A stretch of DNA of 64,000 nucleotides from Apricaphanius iberus. Its lineage: Eukaryota; Chordata; Actinopteri; Cyprinodontiformes; Aphaniidae. The stretch's first letter is position 1, and each line of letters opens with the position of its first letter. Positions 11,401-22,955 of the stretch are shown piece by piece. Location: positions 310,001-374,000 of the forward strand of contig JAPXFQ010001948.1 of assembly GCA_028564705.1 (NCBI GenBank). Reading direction: 5' to 3'. The notes below the pieces were generated by a model. The model did not search any database. It saw only the letters and a list, made by a program, of their open reading frames with translations, and was not told where the DNA came from. Made by a program: the position numbers and the translations under genes.

Positions 11401-14400
11401 CAGACCAGGTGTAGCTTCCTTGGAGAGAAAAACAATTGATAGAAAACATAAAGTTAATTGTTAAACTAACATGAAATAATGCAACTGTTGAGTAGCAGGA
11501 AAGAAAAGTAGAAAAAGTTGTCAGTCTGTCCTCCAACAGTCTAAGCCTGTAGCAGTGTAACTACAAAAATGACTCAGGATAACCTAAGCAACTATAAGTT
11601 TTGTCAAAAATGAAGGTTTTAAGCCTAGTCTTAAAAACAGAGTCTCTGTCACATGGACTAAAACTGGGAGCTGGTTCCACAGGAGAGGAGCCTGATAACT
11701 AAAAGATCCGCCTCCTATTCTACTTTTAGAAATCCTAGGAACTACCAGGAAACCTGCAGTCTGAGAACGAAGTGCTCTGTTAGGAACATATGGAACAATC
11801 AGATCTGATGTACGATGGAGCTTGATAATTAAGGGCTTTATATGTAAGGAGGAGGATCTTAAACTATATTCTGGATTTAACAGGGACCCAACAGAGAGAA
11901 GCTAAAACAGGAAAAATTGTGATCTCTCTTTTTATTGGTCATCAGAACTCTTGCTGCAGCATTTTGAATAAGCTTTATCCCACACTGTTACGTTTGAAGC
12001 CAATTCCGGTGTTGAGTCATGATTCAGGCAACGTACGGACAATAAAACCCAATTGGCTGAATGTTCGTGGTAGCAGGAAGACTCCGAAATTTGTTCCATT
12101 TTCTGCTGGATTCAACGCATCCTGTTCAACGAGGTCCTGATCAGGCGATCACCTGAACCCACCAGCAACGTAAAGGAGCATGGAGAGACTAGGCCAAGAT
12201 GCAGGAAAACTCTGGGTTATTCCACTCAGTATTAACTTCTTAACTATTTCATATATGAGAACATGATTTTATTACTATTTATGTGCGTCTTCTGTGTTAT
12301 TTGGGATCTGAATATGCTTCGCCCTTGTTTAGTTCGTTTCTGCAAATGAATGTCCGAAGATTATCCTTGGAATTTTAAAGAAATCTTTTGAGTACTTTGG
12401 AGAATAAAATAAAAACGTTAACTTTATATTCATACTGCTGAAACATCATATAAATTAAACATACAAAAATATTCAGCAGGGCCAAATAAAAGTCAACACT
12501 CCAATGTAATTAGACAAACCGGTAGATAACTGGTGTGGTTAAATACTGCAGATATTGATGTCAGCCGGCAACATATTTACCTAAATTGATGCAGTGAGCA
12601 GTTCCTCGCCACCCTTAAGATAGATCTGCATTAAACAGGGGAACTCAAAACAATGACCAAAACTGCTAAAATTAGATTTAGAATGGAAGTTGTCCCACCT
12701 GGGAAATGCCTAGGAGGGAAAAACTAGCAAAAACACGTCAATGTATTTTTACATCTAAGCCGTGAAATTTAAACCACAACATATAGATTTACTTTTAAAT
12801 ATTAATTTCAGCCGCTGTTACTCTTCAAACCAGTTTGTAGTTAATTATTAACTGTTTTCCGGCAATTTGGTCTCAAACATTTAAGATCATCTTTGACAAA
12901 AAAAAAGCCTCCAAAAGTACTAATGTACCCTGCAACATTTCGCTGCACTGCAACCACAAACCTCTCTGTATTTTATGCAATAGACCAACAGAAAGCGGTG
13001 AAGAACTGTAAAGCGAAAGGAAAAAAGATAGTTTGTGAAATTTAACACCAATATTTTGTAGAACTAGTTTTAGGTGCGATTAGAGTTGGAGATTCTTTTT
13101 TCTTTCTAGGGTACAGTGGTACCTGCCAGCTTTACACACCTTGAGACCGAAAGTTTGCACACTCCTATTGGAAGGAGAACATCCATGAACGTCAGTTTGC
13201 AGTTCTTGACACTAGATTTAGTTCTGGACTTTGACTGGACCATTCAATTCAGTTTATTTATATAGCGCCGTTTCACAACAGATTTCATCTCAAGGCACTT
13301 TACAAGAAGAGTTATTACAATACAATGTTTAATTTAGGAATTACAGAACCGCAGAAGATTGCGTCGGGAGTTCTCAGCAATCCCTCAGCACTTTAATGAT
13401 CCAAACCGTTCCACTGTAGTCCTGGGTGGACGTTCTCCGCCACTCTCAAGTCTTCTGTAGCCTCTTTCCAGGATTTTCCTCGATGGATCTCCTCCATCAA
13501 ATTCCCGTCACACAGCATGATGCTGCCGCTACCACACACCCTTTTGCATGCAGAACAATGAATAAATAAATTTAAAAAAAAATATCTGAAATCATGTGGC
13601 ATTCTCATTTCACTTCCCAATTCTGAACAACTAAATACTCCGTTAACCAATACCATGAACCGATACTTAAAATGTGGGAACTCTGCAATAACGTTTTTTA
13701 TTTTTCACTTGAAATTTTAGTTTCGTGGTCATTTTCACTTAATTTTTCATCTAATTCACCATCATTTGTTGTAACAAGCAGAGAAGAAGAGAAAGCCTGA
13801 CTTCCAATTCACTGTTATTTTTGTGTGGTAGAAGTATCTTGTTTGGTATCGTATCTGTTTGAAAAAAAAGTGGGATCGTTGCATCCCTAATCCATTCTTT
13901 TACATTTTTTTGCAAGGAACTGTAATAATTTCTCTTTTTTTAGTCATTGTTTTGAGTTTTAGTGGAATTAAAACACTTTAAAAAATTCATCAGTTTTTTA
14001 CTTAGTAAGGTTGTGGTCAACTTTACCCATTAGGTGGGACAAATCCCGAGTTTCACTTCGTCTTCTCTTTCTCCTGGTTCCTCCAGAGCCTATGAAGCCA
14101 GCGCCTCGGCCGACCCGCGTGCAACACATCTGTGCCATCTGCAACAAGCAGTTCAAGAACAACTACAACCTGCGGCGGCACCAGTCGGTCCACACTGGGG
14201 TACGCATGAAGGACAGGGCCAGAGTGCAGGCGGAGGGAGCAAAGGAGGGAGCCGCCGGCCAGGTGGTGGCGGCAGCGGTGGCGGCCCCGCCAGCGATGGC
14301 GGTGGGGGCCGGAGGGAGGGCGGAGAGGCCAACGGTTCCCCTCTCCCTGCTGCACCTCTCCGTGCCTCCCACTCTCGCCCCTCCCGGCGTGCTGGCGGGC

Positions 14401-17400
14401 GCCCAGCAGCCTCCCCTGGGCGGTCAGGATGGCGAAGGGGTTGCCATGCCAAACGTCATGGCCACTGTCAACCCTCATGCTCCGCCTCCTGCTGCTGTCG
14501 TCATGGCCACAGGGGCGACAGTACAGGTGGGTCAGGGCGTTGTGAGAGACGGTTGCCGTCAACCCCCGAGCCTTCGAGAGCGTTGTTTCTTAAGATGCCT
14601 CGCCCCACGGATGGGGGTGGCGGAACACCTGCTTTAAATTCGCCTCCCGTGTTAAAGTTCAGGAGAAATCCGTGACCACTGATTGGTTGAGGGGCCGTTT
14701 TAGTGTTTGGCACGGGTCCCCCGTTTAAGAAACAAAGTGCTCGAAGCCTCTCCCCCCCCCACTCCCCAACCCCCCAACGCTCCCCTGCATGTTCTCTGTA
14801 AAGAAGTAATTCAAGTCATGCAGTTGAGATTATCCTATTTAGTTAATTGGCCAATTATCCGTGTTTGCATGGTTTTAACGATAAATCATCTCTTTCTGTG
14901 TTTGCAGAAAATGCTTAACACCTAAACTTTGCAGGTTTTTATTTTATTTATTTTTTTTTTGCCTCAGCGGCCCGCAAACCCCAACCCCAACCCCGTGAAG
15001 AAGAACCACGCCTGCGAGACATGCGGGAAGGCCTTCCGCGACGTCTACCACCTCAACCGCCACCGCCTGTCCCACTCGGACGAGAAGCCCTTCTCCTGCC
15101 CCATCTGCCAGCAGCGCTTCAAACGGAAGGACCGCATGAGCCACCACGTGCGCTCCCACCAGGGCGGGGTGGAGAAGCCCTACATCTGCCCTCACTGCGG
15201 GAAGGCTTTCTCCAGGTGACGCAGCGCAGCCGTCTGCACACCGTTTGGGCCACACTTCCTCTCCTCCTCTAACACGTCTTTCTCTTATCTCCTCCTCAAG
15301 GCCAGACCATCTCAACAGTCACGTCAGGCAGGTGCACTCCTCAGAGAGACCTTTCAAATGTCCAGTATGTATTTTTTCTTTTCCTTCCCTGTTTTGACGT
15401 TTTATTCATGCAGAAGTGCAAAGGCGTTCGGCTTTTTAACCATCGTGCGTCGTGTCCAACCTCTCTGCAGACTTGCGAGTCCTGTTTTGCCACCAAGGAT
15501 CGCCTGCGGGCTCACATGATCCGCCACGAGGAGAAAGTGCCGTGCCACATCTGCGGGAAGCTCCTGTCGGCAGCCTACATCACCGATCACATGAGGGTGC
15601 ACAACCAGTCGCAGCACCACGTCTGCCACCTCTGTAACCGCAGTGAGTTTACGCGTTTTTCTTGGCTGGCAGGAGAAAAAGTTAAAAGATCTAAAGTCTT
15701 GTGCAAAGCGTCTTCCTCCATTTCGTACCCAGACAGTTTCTGGACCACGCAGTGGAACAATCGACGTCTTCCTCCAGTTTGTTTTGGTATTCTGGTGAAA
15801 TATGGGAGACGGATAATCATAAAATGCTCAAATCTCCTTTTACTTGTATTTTTTGCACTTTTTATCACATTCCAACCACAAATTTTAACTTATTTTGTTA
15901 AGATTTTATTTTTTTAACCAAAAAATCAGGAAAATATAAATGTAAATTTCTTTGCTCTGATAAAAATGCTTTTAGAAGTAAAAAAAATAGCATTTCGAAT
16001 TCAAAAATACTTTGATCCCAGAGGGAAATTAAGCATTCTTGTATCTCATTCTATCTGTCTTTCTTAAAGGAGGCAAGGCAATTCTATTCATATAGCACAC
16101 TTTCAACACAAGGTATTTCTGGGTGCTTTAAATGAAATACAAATACATGACAAAAATGTGAAAATTAAAACAGAGAACCGCTAAACAAAAGCATAAATGA
16201 AAATTTATTTTAAAAAATAGTCGTTAGGAAATTGTTACAACACGCTGTACTCCTGTGGGCAGGAAGGATCTCCTATAGCGGCGTGTGTTACAGTTGTTGC
16301 AGGATTGTCTCATGAAGACGATGCATTTCTTCTTTTCTCTGCATCATATTCTTCAGAGGAACAAAACCATCCTTCTTTACCTGGTTGTTGTTGAGCCTTT
16401 TTAAGTTCCCGGTTCTGATGCTGCTACCCCGACGGATGATGGGAGAAGAGATTGTCTAGACTACAGATTTACTTCAGAAGATCTGCAACATCTTGCTGCA
16501 AACCTTGAAGGACCAGGGGTCTCATTTATAAACGTTGCGTACGCACAAAACGGGGCCTGAAACTGGCGTACGCCACTTTCAAAGCAAATGTTGTGATTTA
16601 TAAAAAACAGACTTGACGGGTAAATGTGCGCACCTGTACGCCAACTCTGACCCGTGCGTACGGACATTTTGGAGACGAGGGAATCGACGAGGCACTTGGT
16701 GAGGTGGTGAACTGCAGCCAGACTGCATATTACTCCTCTCACGCATATCATTTCACCTAACACCAAACATTAATTATGGATTCATGTTATTATAAACATC
16801 CAAACAAGCAATGATATCTATATTGTAGCTTAGCAGTGAGCTATAGCTCTTCTAAAAAAAAATTTCAATATTAAAATAGATACATAAAATTTATCTCAAA
16901 GCCTAAACTCAGATAAAAGGGCCGGGACTGTGTGCCAATTAATAAATTGAATCATCTGCCGTCCCTGAGCGCAATAATGTCTGCAGTTTTGGATGGGATC
17001 ATTAAGATGAGCAGGCAATACATCACGTTTCCATATACTGTGGGGGAGCAGGCCGAAATTAAGATGCAATTTGCGGCAATGTCCGGGTTCCCAAACATAA
17101 TCGGCGCAATTGACTGCACCCATAGTACTATAAGGGCCCCCATACTATAAATTCCCCTCCCTCCTGGCGTACCCCCTCCCCAGCATGAGCACCCCGACCC
17201 ACGTGTACACGTACCCCCTCCAGTAGCAGACCCACTCTGGCGGTGGGAGGCAAGTGTCCCCCCCCAACTTTGAGTTCGACCAATTTAAAAAAAAAAATTT
17301 ATTTTGGGTACCGTGCTGTCAGTTGCGCTGACAGTCTGCACTGCAGACGCCACATGCTGCCTGCCACTCACAGTTCTTCCTTTTATTTGTGACACCGCTG

Positions 17401-20400
17401 CTGTGTCTACCACATAAAATGTCTCTTCTAGCCTCCACTTCATCCACTAGCACTTCAATCAATGTCTCCGTAAAGTTTCTCTTCTTGTTTTTCTTTTGTT
17501 GTTGCCATATTTCCCCTCTTCCTCATATGCATCAATATTCATGTCCTGCTTTGCATTGACCTTTTATAGCAGGATTTGGGCGTGTTCAGGGCGGGATATG
17601 AGCCAAATTCACGTGCGCAATCTTCCAAGAAGACCGTGATTTATAAAGAGAAATTGCTTACACCTGTGCGTAGGCATGGTTTTATAAATCAGAAATCGTT
17701 TTGGCGTAATCAAACTTTTTGTTTTGGTCGTACGTACACTTTTAGTAGGGATTCTACACAATGTTTTATAAATGAGACCCCTGAGCTTCCTCCAGAGGTC
17801 CAGTATGCTCTGTCCCTTCTTGTAGATGGCTTCGCAGTACGTCTCCGGTCCAGTCTGTTGTCCGGTTGAACTGCGAGGTATTTGTTCTCTTCAACAACCT
17901 CCACTTCTTGTCCCACGATGGAAACAGCATCACAGGATCTATACAAGAGTCCAGCTGGGCTGAATTTAATCTCAGTTAAAATCCAGCTCTTCTTTTTTTT
18001 GGCCTCTGAGGTTTGGTTTTCGTTGTTTCTACTCAGCGGGTCAGTGCAGTTCACTGCACCATTTCATGCATTGCTGTCATTAGGAGAGAGTTCCCACCAC
18101 CCGTTGGACCCAAACGTGTGACGCACTAGTATGTCTTGTGCTTTCTCTCCGTCCCCCTGTCGATGGACTGTGTTTTGTGACGGCAGTACAGGTCGGTTGT
18201 ATCGAGCTCTCAGATCATAGCCGCTATGCTGGCAGGAAGGAATCTAATGAAATGATAATCGCAGGCTGGGATTTTACTCCGTGTAAGTTTACAACCCATT
18301 TTAAAACATAAGATATTATTTTATGTACCGGGAAATTAAAAAGATAAAAAATCTCCAACCAGTATTTTGGCCATTGGATAATTTTTACAACTTCAGAAGT
18401 TTTCTGAGCGGACGTTTTACCAGATCTGAGATACCCTGACATACAATTTTCTGGAGTGAAGTGGAGCAACGAGCAGCTAGGTTATGTCCGTGTGCTTGTT
18501 ATGTGTGTCGATATCTGACCATTAATCAATCACTGCTTTAAATAAATAAAAAATAATAGTAAAATAAATTACACCTTAGTCTTAGTTGTGATCACAAGAC
18601 ACTAAAACAGCAGCATGCAGACATTACAAAGATTCTGATACTGCTAAGTTTGACGTTAAGTTTAGTAGTTGTAATTTGAGCAACAAGACAGAGAAATCTA
18701 CACCAAAATAACTGTAGGAATTCTGCTAAGAATCTAAATAAAACCAAAATCCATTTAGTTTATCATGACGCCTTTTCTGTTACACTGCCACGGATAGCTT
18801 TTCAGCGTTCATACGCCATTATCATAAAAACTGTGGGCACATCTTGATAACAATCATTAGAAATACTAATGTAAAAGTTAACTTCTATTTATATCTTCGG
18901 GTGAAGTTACCTGAAATGAAATGGTCACTACACAAGCGAAATCCATTAAGAGACGGGTTCCACCACTCTGTTTTCTTCTTCTCTTCCTCCGAGCTGCATC
19001 TTTTGGGATGCGATAAAACGATGTCTTTAACTTGACCTCGGTGGTTTGTTCACCCGGAGGCTCAACACGAGTCAACCATTTTTGTGAAGCTGAGTAGCGG
19101 GTTAGCTACTATAGATGGTTTGCAGTTTGTTTTTTTTTCCTGCTAGTATGACATCCAGGGGTGTAGTCTGGACTCATGTGACATCATTTCCGGAGCGCTA
19201 TGGGCCGCTTTTACAATGGAAACGGACAAAACGGTGTACCTAATCACACCTACCAGTGTTGCTCTGTGGAAACGAGGCATAATAGAATATCAGGGAACAA
19301 TCATGAAGACTTTAGCCAAGTTTATGCTTCTCCGACCGTGAATTTGCACTCAGACGCAGACGTATTGATGGAAATCTTTTTTTGTTTATAGTAATCCGTT
19401 TTTTCCTCTCCACTCTACCACTATTGTTTTTTCAGCGTTGCTCAACCAGGACAGCAGGGGCCGCTAACTTTTCATGCCTTCTCTTCCTACTATCGCAGCG
19501 CCATTTCAGTTTTTTTCTAGACTTGTGAACGCATTTCTTCCTCAAGGAGCAATGGACGACAGAAACTACGTTTTGCTTAAGTTGTAAAGCTTTTAACTGG
19601 AAGTGAAGCTCATAGAATCCTCTAGAAACGCAAGGAAACAAACACAGCAGCCTTTTTGTAGTTTTCCTACACCTCTTTGTGTTGGAAATCGCAAAAAGAA
19701 CAGATTAGATAAATTATCCTTTCAATATAAAGCATGTAGTGGTGAAACGCTACATTAACTACTGATTACAGCGACTACAGAGCACCGTTCTGGTGAAACG
19801 ATCTCTGGCTGTTACTCAAACTGACCAATCAGATGCATACGCTCTCCGTTGATACATTTGCATAATAGTTTAATTTCTAGTTGTTCAAAGCTGATGTGGA
19901 TGGATTTACAAAAGAATTACTCAATATTTTGTGTTGCTCTGTCACCAGAAAGCCAAATAAAATGCATGAGTGTTAAAATATGAAAAAAGTTTAAGGGGTA
20001 TTGCTACATTTGCAAGGCGCTGTATGTATTTGATTATTTTAATGATAGGTGGGGATAAGCTGTCTCATTTATTGGGAAAATGTCATTTCAAATTATGTTT
20101 TTAAAGATTTTATTGTTAGGGCCTTGTGATTTTTATCAAACATGACCTCCAGCTGTTAGGCATTCTTTATTGCAGTCCAGTGACGCCATTTCCAAGCAGT
20201 TAACTCTACGTAAAATCGTCATAAAGAATGACATTTGAGTGGTGTTTCCCTGAACTGACGCCCGTTCTCCTGCCCTCCACCAGGCTTCACCACACTGACG
20301 TACCTCCGGGTCCACGCCCAGAAACACCACGGCCAGGAGTGGAAGGAGAGCCCCGGCGGCTTCGGCGGCACAGCCTCGGGCGGCGTCCTCGTCTGCCACC

Positions 20401-20630
20401 TGTGCGGCGTCCAGTGCAAGACGCCCACCCAGCTCCAGGGCCACATGGGCACCCACACCACCAGCCAGGCCGCACCGAGCCCCGTCACCTCCAACGTCTC
20501 AGCCAGCAGCTCCGTCTCCCTCAGCAACATGGTGACGGCGGCGCCCACCGTGTACGTCACCGGGAACGCGGTGGTGGACCTGCTCGTCACGGACTGCTCT
20601 AGCATCGCGGCGCCGCAGTCCCACAGTTAG
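5624..20630 (+). CDS. maz: MAZ-type Myc-associated zinc finger transcription factor (7 coding exons)
   Basis: Nuclear C2H2 zinc-finger factor that binds G-rich/purine boxes. Coding exons: 5624-5656, 5864-6014, 14087-14526, 14968-15215, 15301-15364, 15471-15642 and 20284-20630 (TAG). All junctions are GT-AG and phases close, giving 484 residues (human MAZ 477). The start MDAAWSNFLFQ resembles MAZ/VEZF1 N-termini, and exon 2 holds the MAZ-like STVDTTAL. Fingers lie at about 75-97, 222-244, 250-272, 280-303, 309-331, 335-356, 362-385 and 405-427. The 'KNHACETCGKAFRDVYHLNR' and 'FATKDRLRAHMIRHEEKVPC' segments are near-identical to MAZ. Between fingers 1 and 2 sits an Ala/Pro-rich linker containing VPLSLL, as in MAZ. 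VEZF1 and PATZ1 are paralogues, but finger 7 and the QCKTPTQLQGHM finger favour MAZ, as do the 16p11.2 neighbours. The C-terminal Ser/Thr/Val-rich tail is not recognised. Whether this is maza or mazb is unknown. Confidence 0.93.
6370..6745. mobile_element. Degenerate non-autonomous DNA transposon (hAT-like)
   Basis: In maz intron 2. The left part reads 'GATGTGAGAAAATATTGATA', and the right end closes with 'CCAATACACATCCCTA', whose complement begins TAGGGATGTG. Terminal words of this kind are typical of small hAT-type elements in fish. The match between ends is short and diverged. Confidence 0.4.
7930..8145. mobile_element. hAT-type palindromic MITE, degraded copy
   Basis: In maz intron 2. 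Carries 'CCAACACACCTGAATCAAAC' near 8022 and its inverse 'ATTCAGGTGTGTTGGAGCAG' near 8107. These match the intact palindromic MITE at 32555-32778. The outer termini are lost or diverged. Confidence 0.6.
8350..8678. mobile_element. MITE with inverted ends and internal TG/TA microsatellite
   Basis: Left end 'CACTGCAAAAACTG' then 'ATCTTGTTTCCAGCCAAAAA'; right end 'TTTTTGGTTGGAAACAAGAT' then 'ACTGTTTTTGCGGGG'. The two ends are inverted copies, so this is a foldback or MITE element. A (TG)n(TA)n stretch at 8408-8448 has expanded inside it. No transposase frame is present. Confidence 0.65.
8810..9375. mobile_element. Possible Harbinger-type element remnant
   Basis: Starts with 'CAGGGCCCTCATTTATCAAA', similar in style to Harbinger-type ends such as the one at 16515. 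A partner terminus is not seen, and the interior encodes no intact protein. Still inside maz intron 2. Confidence 0.3.
9930..10260. repeat. Dispersed retroposon-tail repeat, family B, copy 1
   Basis: Contains 'GTGCACTTCACAAGAAATAC', then 'CCAATCAGTTGAAAAGTTTC', then 'GGAAGAAACCTCCAGCAGAA'. The first boxes recur at 13240-13330 and 53165-53300. It is a very common motif set in fish genomes; the exact family is uncertain. Confidence 0.5.
10285..11355. mobile_element. Possible degenerate DNA transposon with GATA/ATCGAT-rich ends
   Basis: Left end 'GGGGTGGATGATAATTCGAT' with ATATATCGATCGA nearby. Right end has repeated ATCGATA words ('TTTATCGATAATTATTGATA') and closes 'TATATCGTCAAGCTTTAGT'. The inverted relation of the ends is suggestive only. 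No transposase is recognisable. Confidence 0.3.
11385..12180. repeat. Dispersed repeat, high-copy teleost type, diverged
   Basis: A long tract with the wording of a common fish repeat: 'AACTGGGAGCTGGTTCCACA', 'AGGGCTTTATATGTAAGGAG' and 'CTTGCTGCAGCATTTTGAAT'. Short parallels to parts of 2280-2420 and 27070-27240 are visible. It sits in maz intron 2 and encodes no protein that I recognise. Confidence 0.5.
12181..13240. other. maz intron 2 sequence, nothing recognised
   Basis: AT-rich intronic DNA. I see no coding exon, RNA gene or assignable transposon. Confidence 0.5.
13240..13335. repeat. Dispersed retroposon-tail repeat, family B, copy 2
   Basis: 'TTCAATTCAGTTTATTTATA' followed by 'CATCTCAAGGCACTTTACAA'. 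The same pair in the same order is seen at 53165-53245. Confidence 0.6.
16066..16215. repeat. Family A retroposon-like repeat, copy 2 (partial)
   Basis: 'TTCATATAGCACACTTTCAA' then 'GGGTGCTTTAAATGAAATAC' and an A-rich run, matching the start of the copies at 1975 and 26030. It interrupts the antisense LINE. Confidence 0.6.
16515..17782 (+). mobile_element. PIF/Harbinger DNA transposon, non-functional
   Basis: The ends are inverted copies: 'AGGGGTCTCATTTATAAAC' on the left, and 'TTTATAAATGAGACCCCT' on the right. Subterminal 'GATTTATAAA' and 'CGTACGC'-like words repeat inside both arms. At 16932-17150 the + strand encodes a transposase fragment of the HARBI1/PIF type (FPYTVGEQAEI, then GFPNIIGAIDCTHSTIRAP with the catalytic-region Asp in IDCTH). 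The rest of the transposase is missing. It interrupts the antisense LINE: the flanks 'GAAGGACC' and 'GAGCTTCC' look like one LINE sentence. No clean 3-bp target duplication survives. Confidence 0.8.
18046..20283. other. maz intron 6, remaining sequence
   Basis: AT-rich intronic DNA up to the last maz exon. I see no exon or RNA gene, and no element that I can name with confidence. Confidence 0.5.
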
Positions 20631-22600
20631 CAGGGTGGATCCAAAGCGAGTCCAGGGCACTCGCTTGTAGATTGTGATCTTGTTTCTTTCTCTTTTTTTC
20701 TTCTTTTTATTGGCACTTAAAGGTTAGAGGTCAAATCTCAGAGAGGAAAAAAAAAACAGTTTGGCTGCAGAGCTGGAGCATCAAAGAAGGCATCTTGGAA
20801 AGAGGCCTCTGCAGGTTCACCGACACTATTGACAAAAATGGACGTACTGTCCATATATTCCCGAATGAAGACTAATGAAAGTGTGGTTCTCCCGCTCTAC
20901 CTTCTGTCTGTCACCAAAACCCCTTTTGTTTTGGCATCGGCTGCTGTCTACAACTGTACCAAGTACTGTAAATCTCTCACCAGCTCTGATCTTACCTCCC
21001 TGTCAGCAGCTCGCTTACGGAGAATACAGAAAATCGGAATGGTTTGCGTCGAGACGTTTCAGGGGGAGGGAAACGAGAGAAACGTTAGGAAAGAAGTGGT
21101 GCGTTTGCGTGCGTGTAAGTTTGAGCTCCTCTCGCATGTTTGTTGTTTTGTTTCACAACATGGAGATGAAAATTAGAGTTTAACGCTAGCTAAATGTTTT
21201 TGTTTTGCTTGTTTCTTTTACCTATGGATGGATTTGGAGGTAATCAGGAAAGATGATCCATCTGGCGCTCATTTGTTTCCTAAAGGTACAGAAATAATAA
21301 AAAAACAAAAACAAAATAAGAGTTGTTATTCAGGAGCATCAGGCACCTTAAAACTGTCGGACTCGGTAAGGATGGAAGCTTGAGTTTTCTCGGATCGTTT
21401 TGCTCTGGGTCTGGCCTTCACAGGAAAAAACAAAACTGCTAATCAGCCCGTCGGCTGCTGAACTACCTTTTTGCATGAAAACAAAGTAAACCAAGCGAGC
21501 TCGGCCATGTTTGTTGTTAGAGAACTGTCTTGACAAAGAGTAAAATTTAACAGTTCCACTAAGTTAGTTAGCTGTAGACGATAATATTTATGAAAAAGTT
21601 GATTTTCCTCTGAATTTTTTCACATAGATTTGCCATTCAACTGATTGCAGCTGTCATTGCCATTGTTCTTTTTTATATAATTTTTTTAATCTATGCTCCA
21701 GTCCAGTGGGTGAATTTTTTTCTTTCTTTTTTTCCCCAATTTTTTTCATTTTTTTTTTAGATTTAGTATTTTAATTTTCTGTATGGATCGTGTAATGAAC
21801 GGTCGGTTGTCCCGCTGTGTTGAAACGGCTTAAAAAGTCACTTTAAGTCGAGGGAAAAAAAGGACAGGAAGAGTCGGTGATGAGTGCAGTTTCAGTTTTG
21901 TGTTCATTTCATTTCTTACCTTGAAATCTGTAGAGTTGTTTCTTTCTTTGAAAATGTGTTCTTCCTGTTGAGAAACATAGTGAATTATTGCAAATTAATT
22001 TAAGTTTTTCTCAATTACACTAAAAAAATAAGTATGACACCTCTACTCTAGGCTTCTGTACAGCTCTTGTGATACATCTTTAATGCCTTATCGTACTCAA
22101 CTGCATTTTAATTCTTTTATGATAAAATATTTCAAATCTTAGTCATGGATTCATTAAGAATATTAAGGGGATGTATTTATATTTATATTTTTATATTTCT
22201 CAACAGTATGCATGTCTAAAAAGTTGTTAGAGCAAAAAAAAAAATCGATACTTATAACAGTCATTGTTTTTTTGTTTTGTAGATCAAGTAGAGATCATGT
22301 TATTTTTTAATTTGGACAGTTTAAAGTAAAAATATTAAACGAGCTAATGTTTGAATTGTTTCTTCCCCCCCCCCCCCCCCTCTATTATTGGTTAGGTGTT
22401 ATATTAAGCATCTCAACGGTTTTCTTTAACAGAAAATGTCTCCCGGAGTAAATGGGTGAGGAGTTGCAACAATGGATCCAATTTATATCAATCATCTATT
22501 GCAGGAGCCTTAATCTGAATGAGCAAATGATGGGAAATTCAACCTTTTTAACTGTGTACACTTATTAAATATGGCAAAAATACAGTGTTAAGAAATACAA
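20631..22600 (+). other. maz: maz 3' UTR, end not fixed
   Basis: Unique-looking sequence with long T-rich tracts directly after the maz stop, and a C17 or similar homopolymer at about 22364-22380. An AATAAA lies at about 21296, and other AT-rich signals follow. This is consistent with a long 3' UTR, but the cleavage site cannot be chosen from sequence. Confidence 0.4.
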
Positions 22601-22764
22601 CTACTCTCTCACACACCCCCTTATTCCCCTGGGACGGGAGAACAGTTGTCTCAACCCAAGCTCGGGTCTCCAAAAGCCTGGGAGCTTGAGGGTTCCTCAC
22701 AGTATCTCATCTGTTCCTATTACCTGACCCGTCTGAATTGAGAAGCCAGATGTTTCTCTAGGTG

Positions 22765-22911
22765 CAGTGGGGCAAAAAAGTATTTGGTCAGCCACCAATT
22801 TTGCAAATTATCTCACTAAAAAAGATGAAAGAGGCCTGTAATTTTCATCATGGGTATACCCCAACTTTGAGAGACTAAATGGAAGAAAAAGAAATCCAGG
22901 ATATCACATAG

Positions 22912-22955
<44 letters not shown>

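Larger units (their letters stand above)
16003..18045 (-). mobile_element. Antisense LINE (RT 3' part), broken by two later insertions
   Basis: In maz intron 6, on the strand opposite to maz. The minus strand at 17783-18045 encodes a reverse-transcriptase C-terminal stretch with the signature 'VEVVEENKYLAV.PDNRLDRR', a diverged form of the 'EYKYLGVHLDNRLDW' block of fish LINE elements. The match resumes beyond the Harbinger element at 16216-16514 and ends in a tail near 16003 ('ACTTTGATCCCAGAGGGAAA'). Two other elements split it: a family A retroposon at about 16066-16215 and a Harbinger element at 16515-17782. Frameshifts and stops show it is dead. Confidence 0.65.

Noticed and set aside
14034..14675. 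213-codon frame in +2 over maz exon 3, and a 169-codon minus frame over the same place
   Set aside because: The GC-rich, stop-poor composition of exon 3 opens all frames. Only the frame carrying the zinc finger joins in phase with the neighbouring exons.
22917..22947. TA run as a regulatory or origin element
   Set aside because: Simple (TA)n expansion within a dead Tc1-like transposon.
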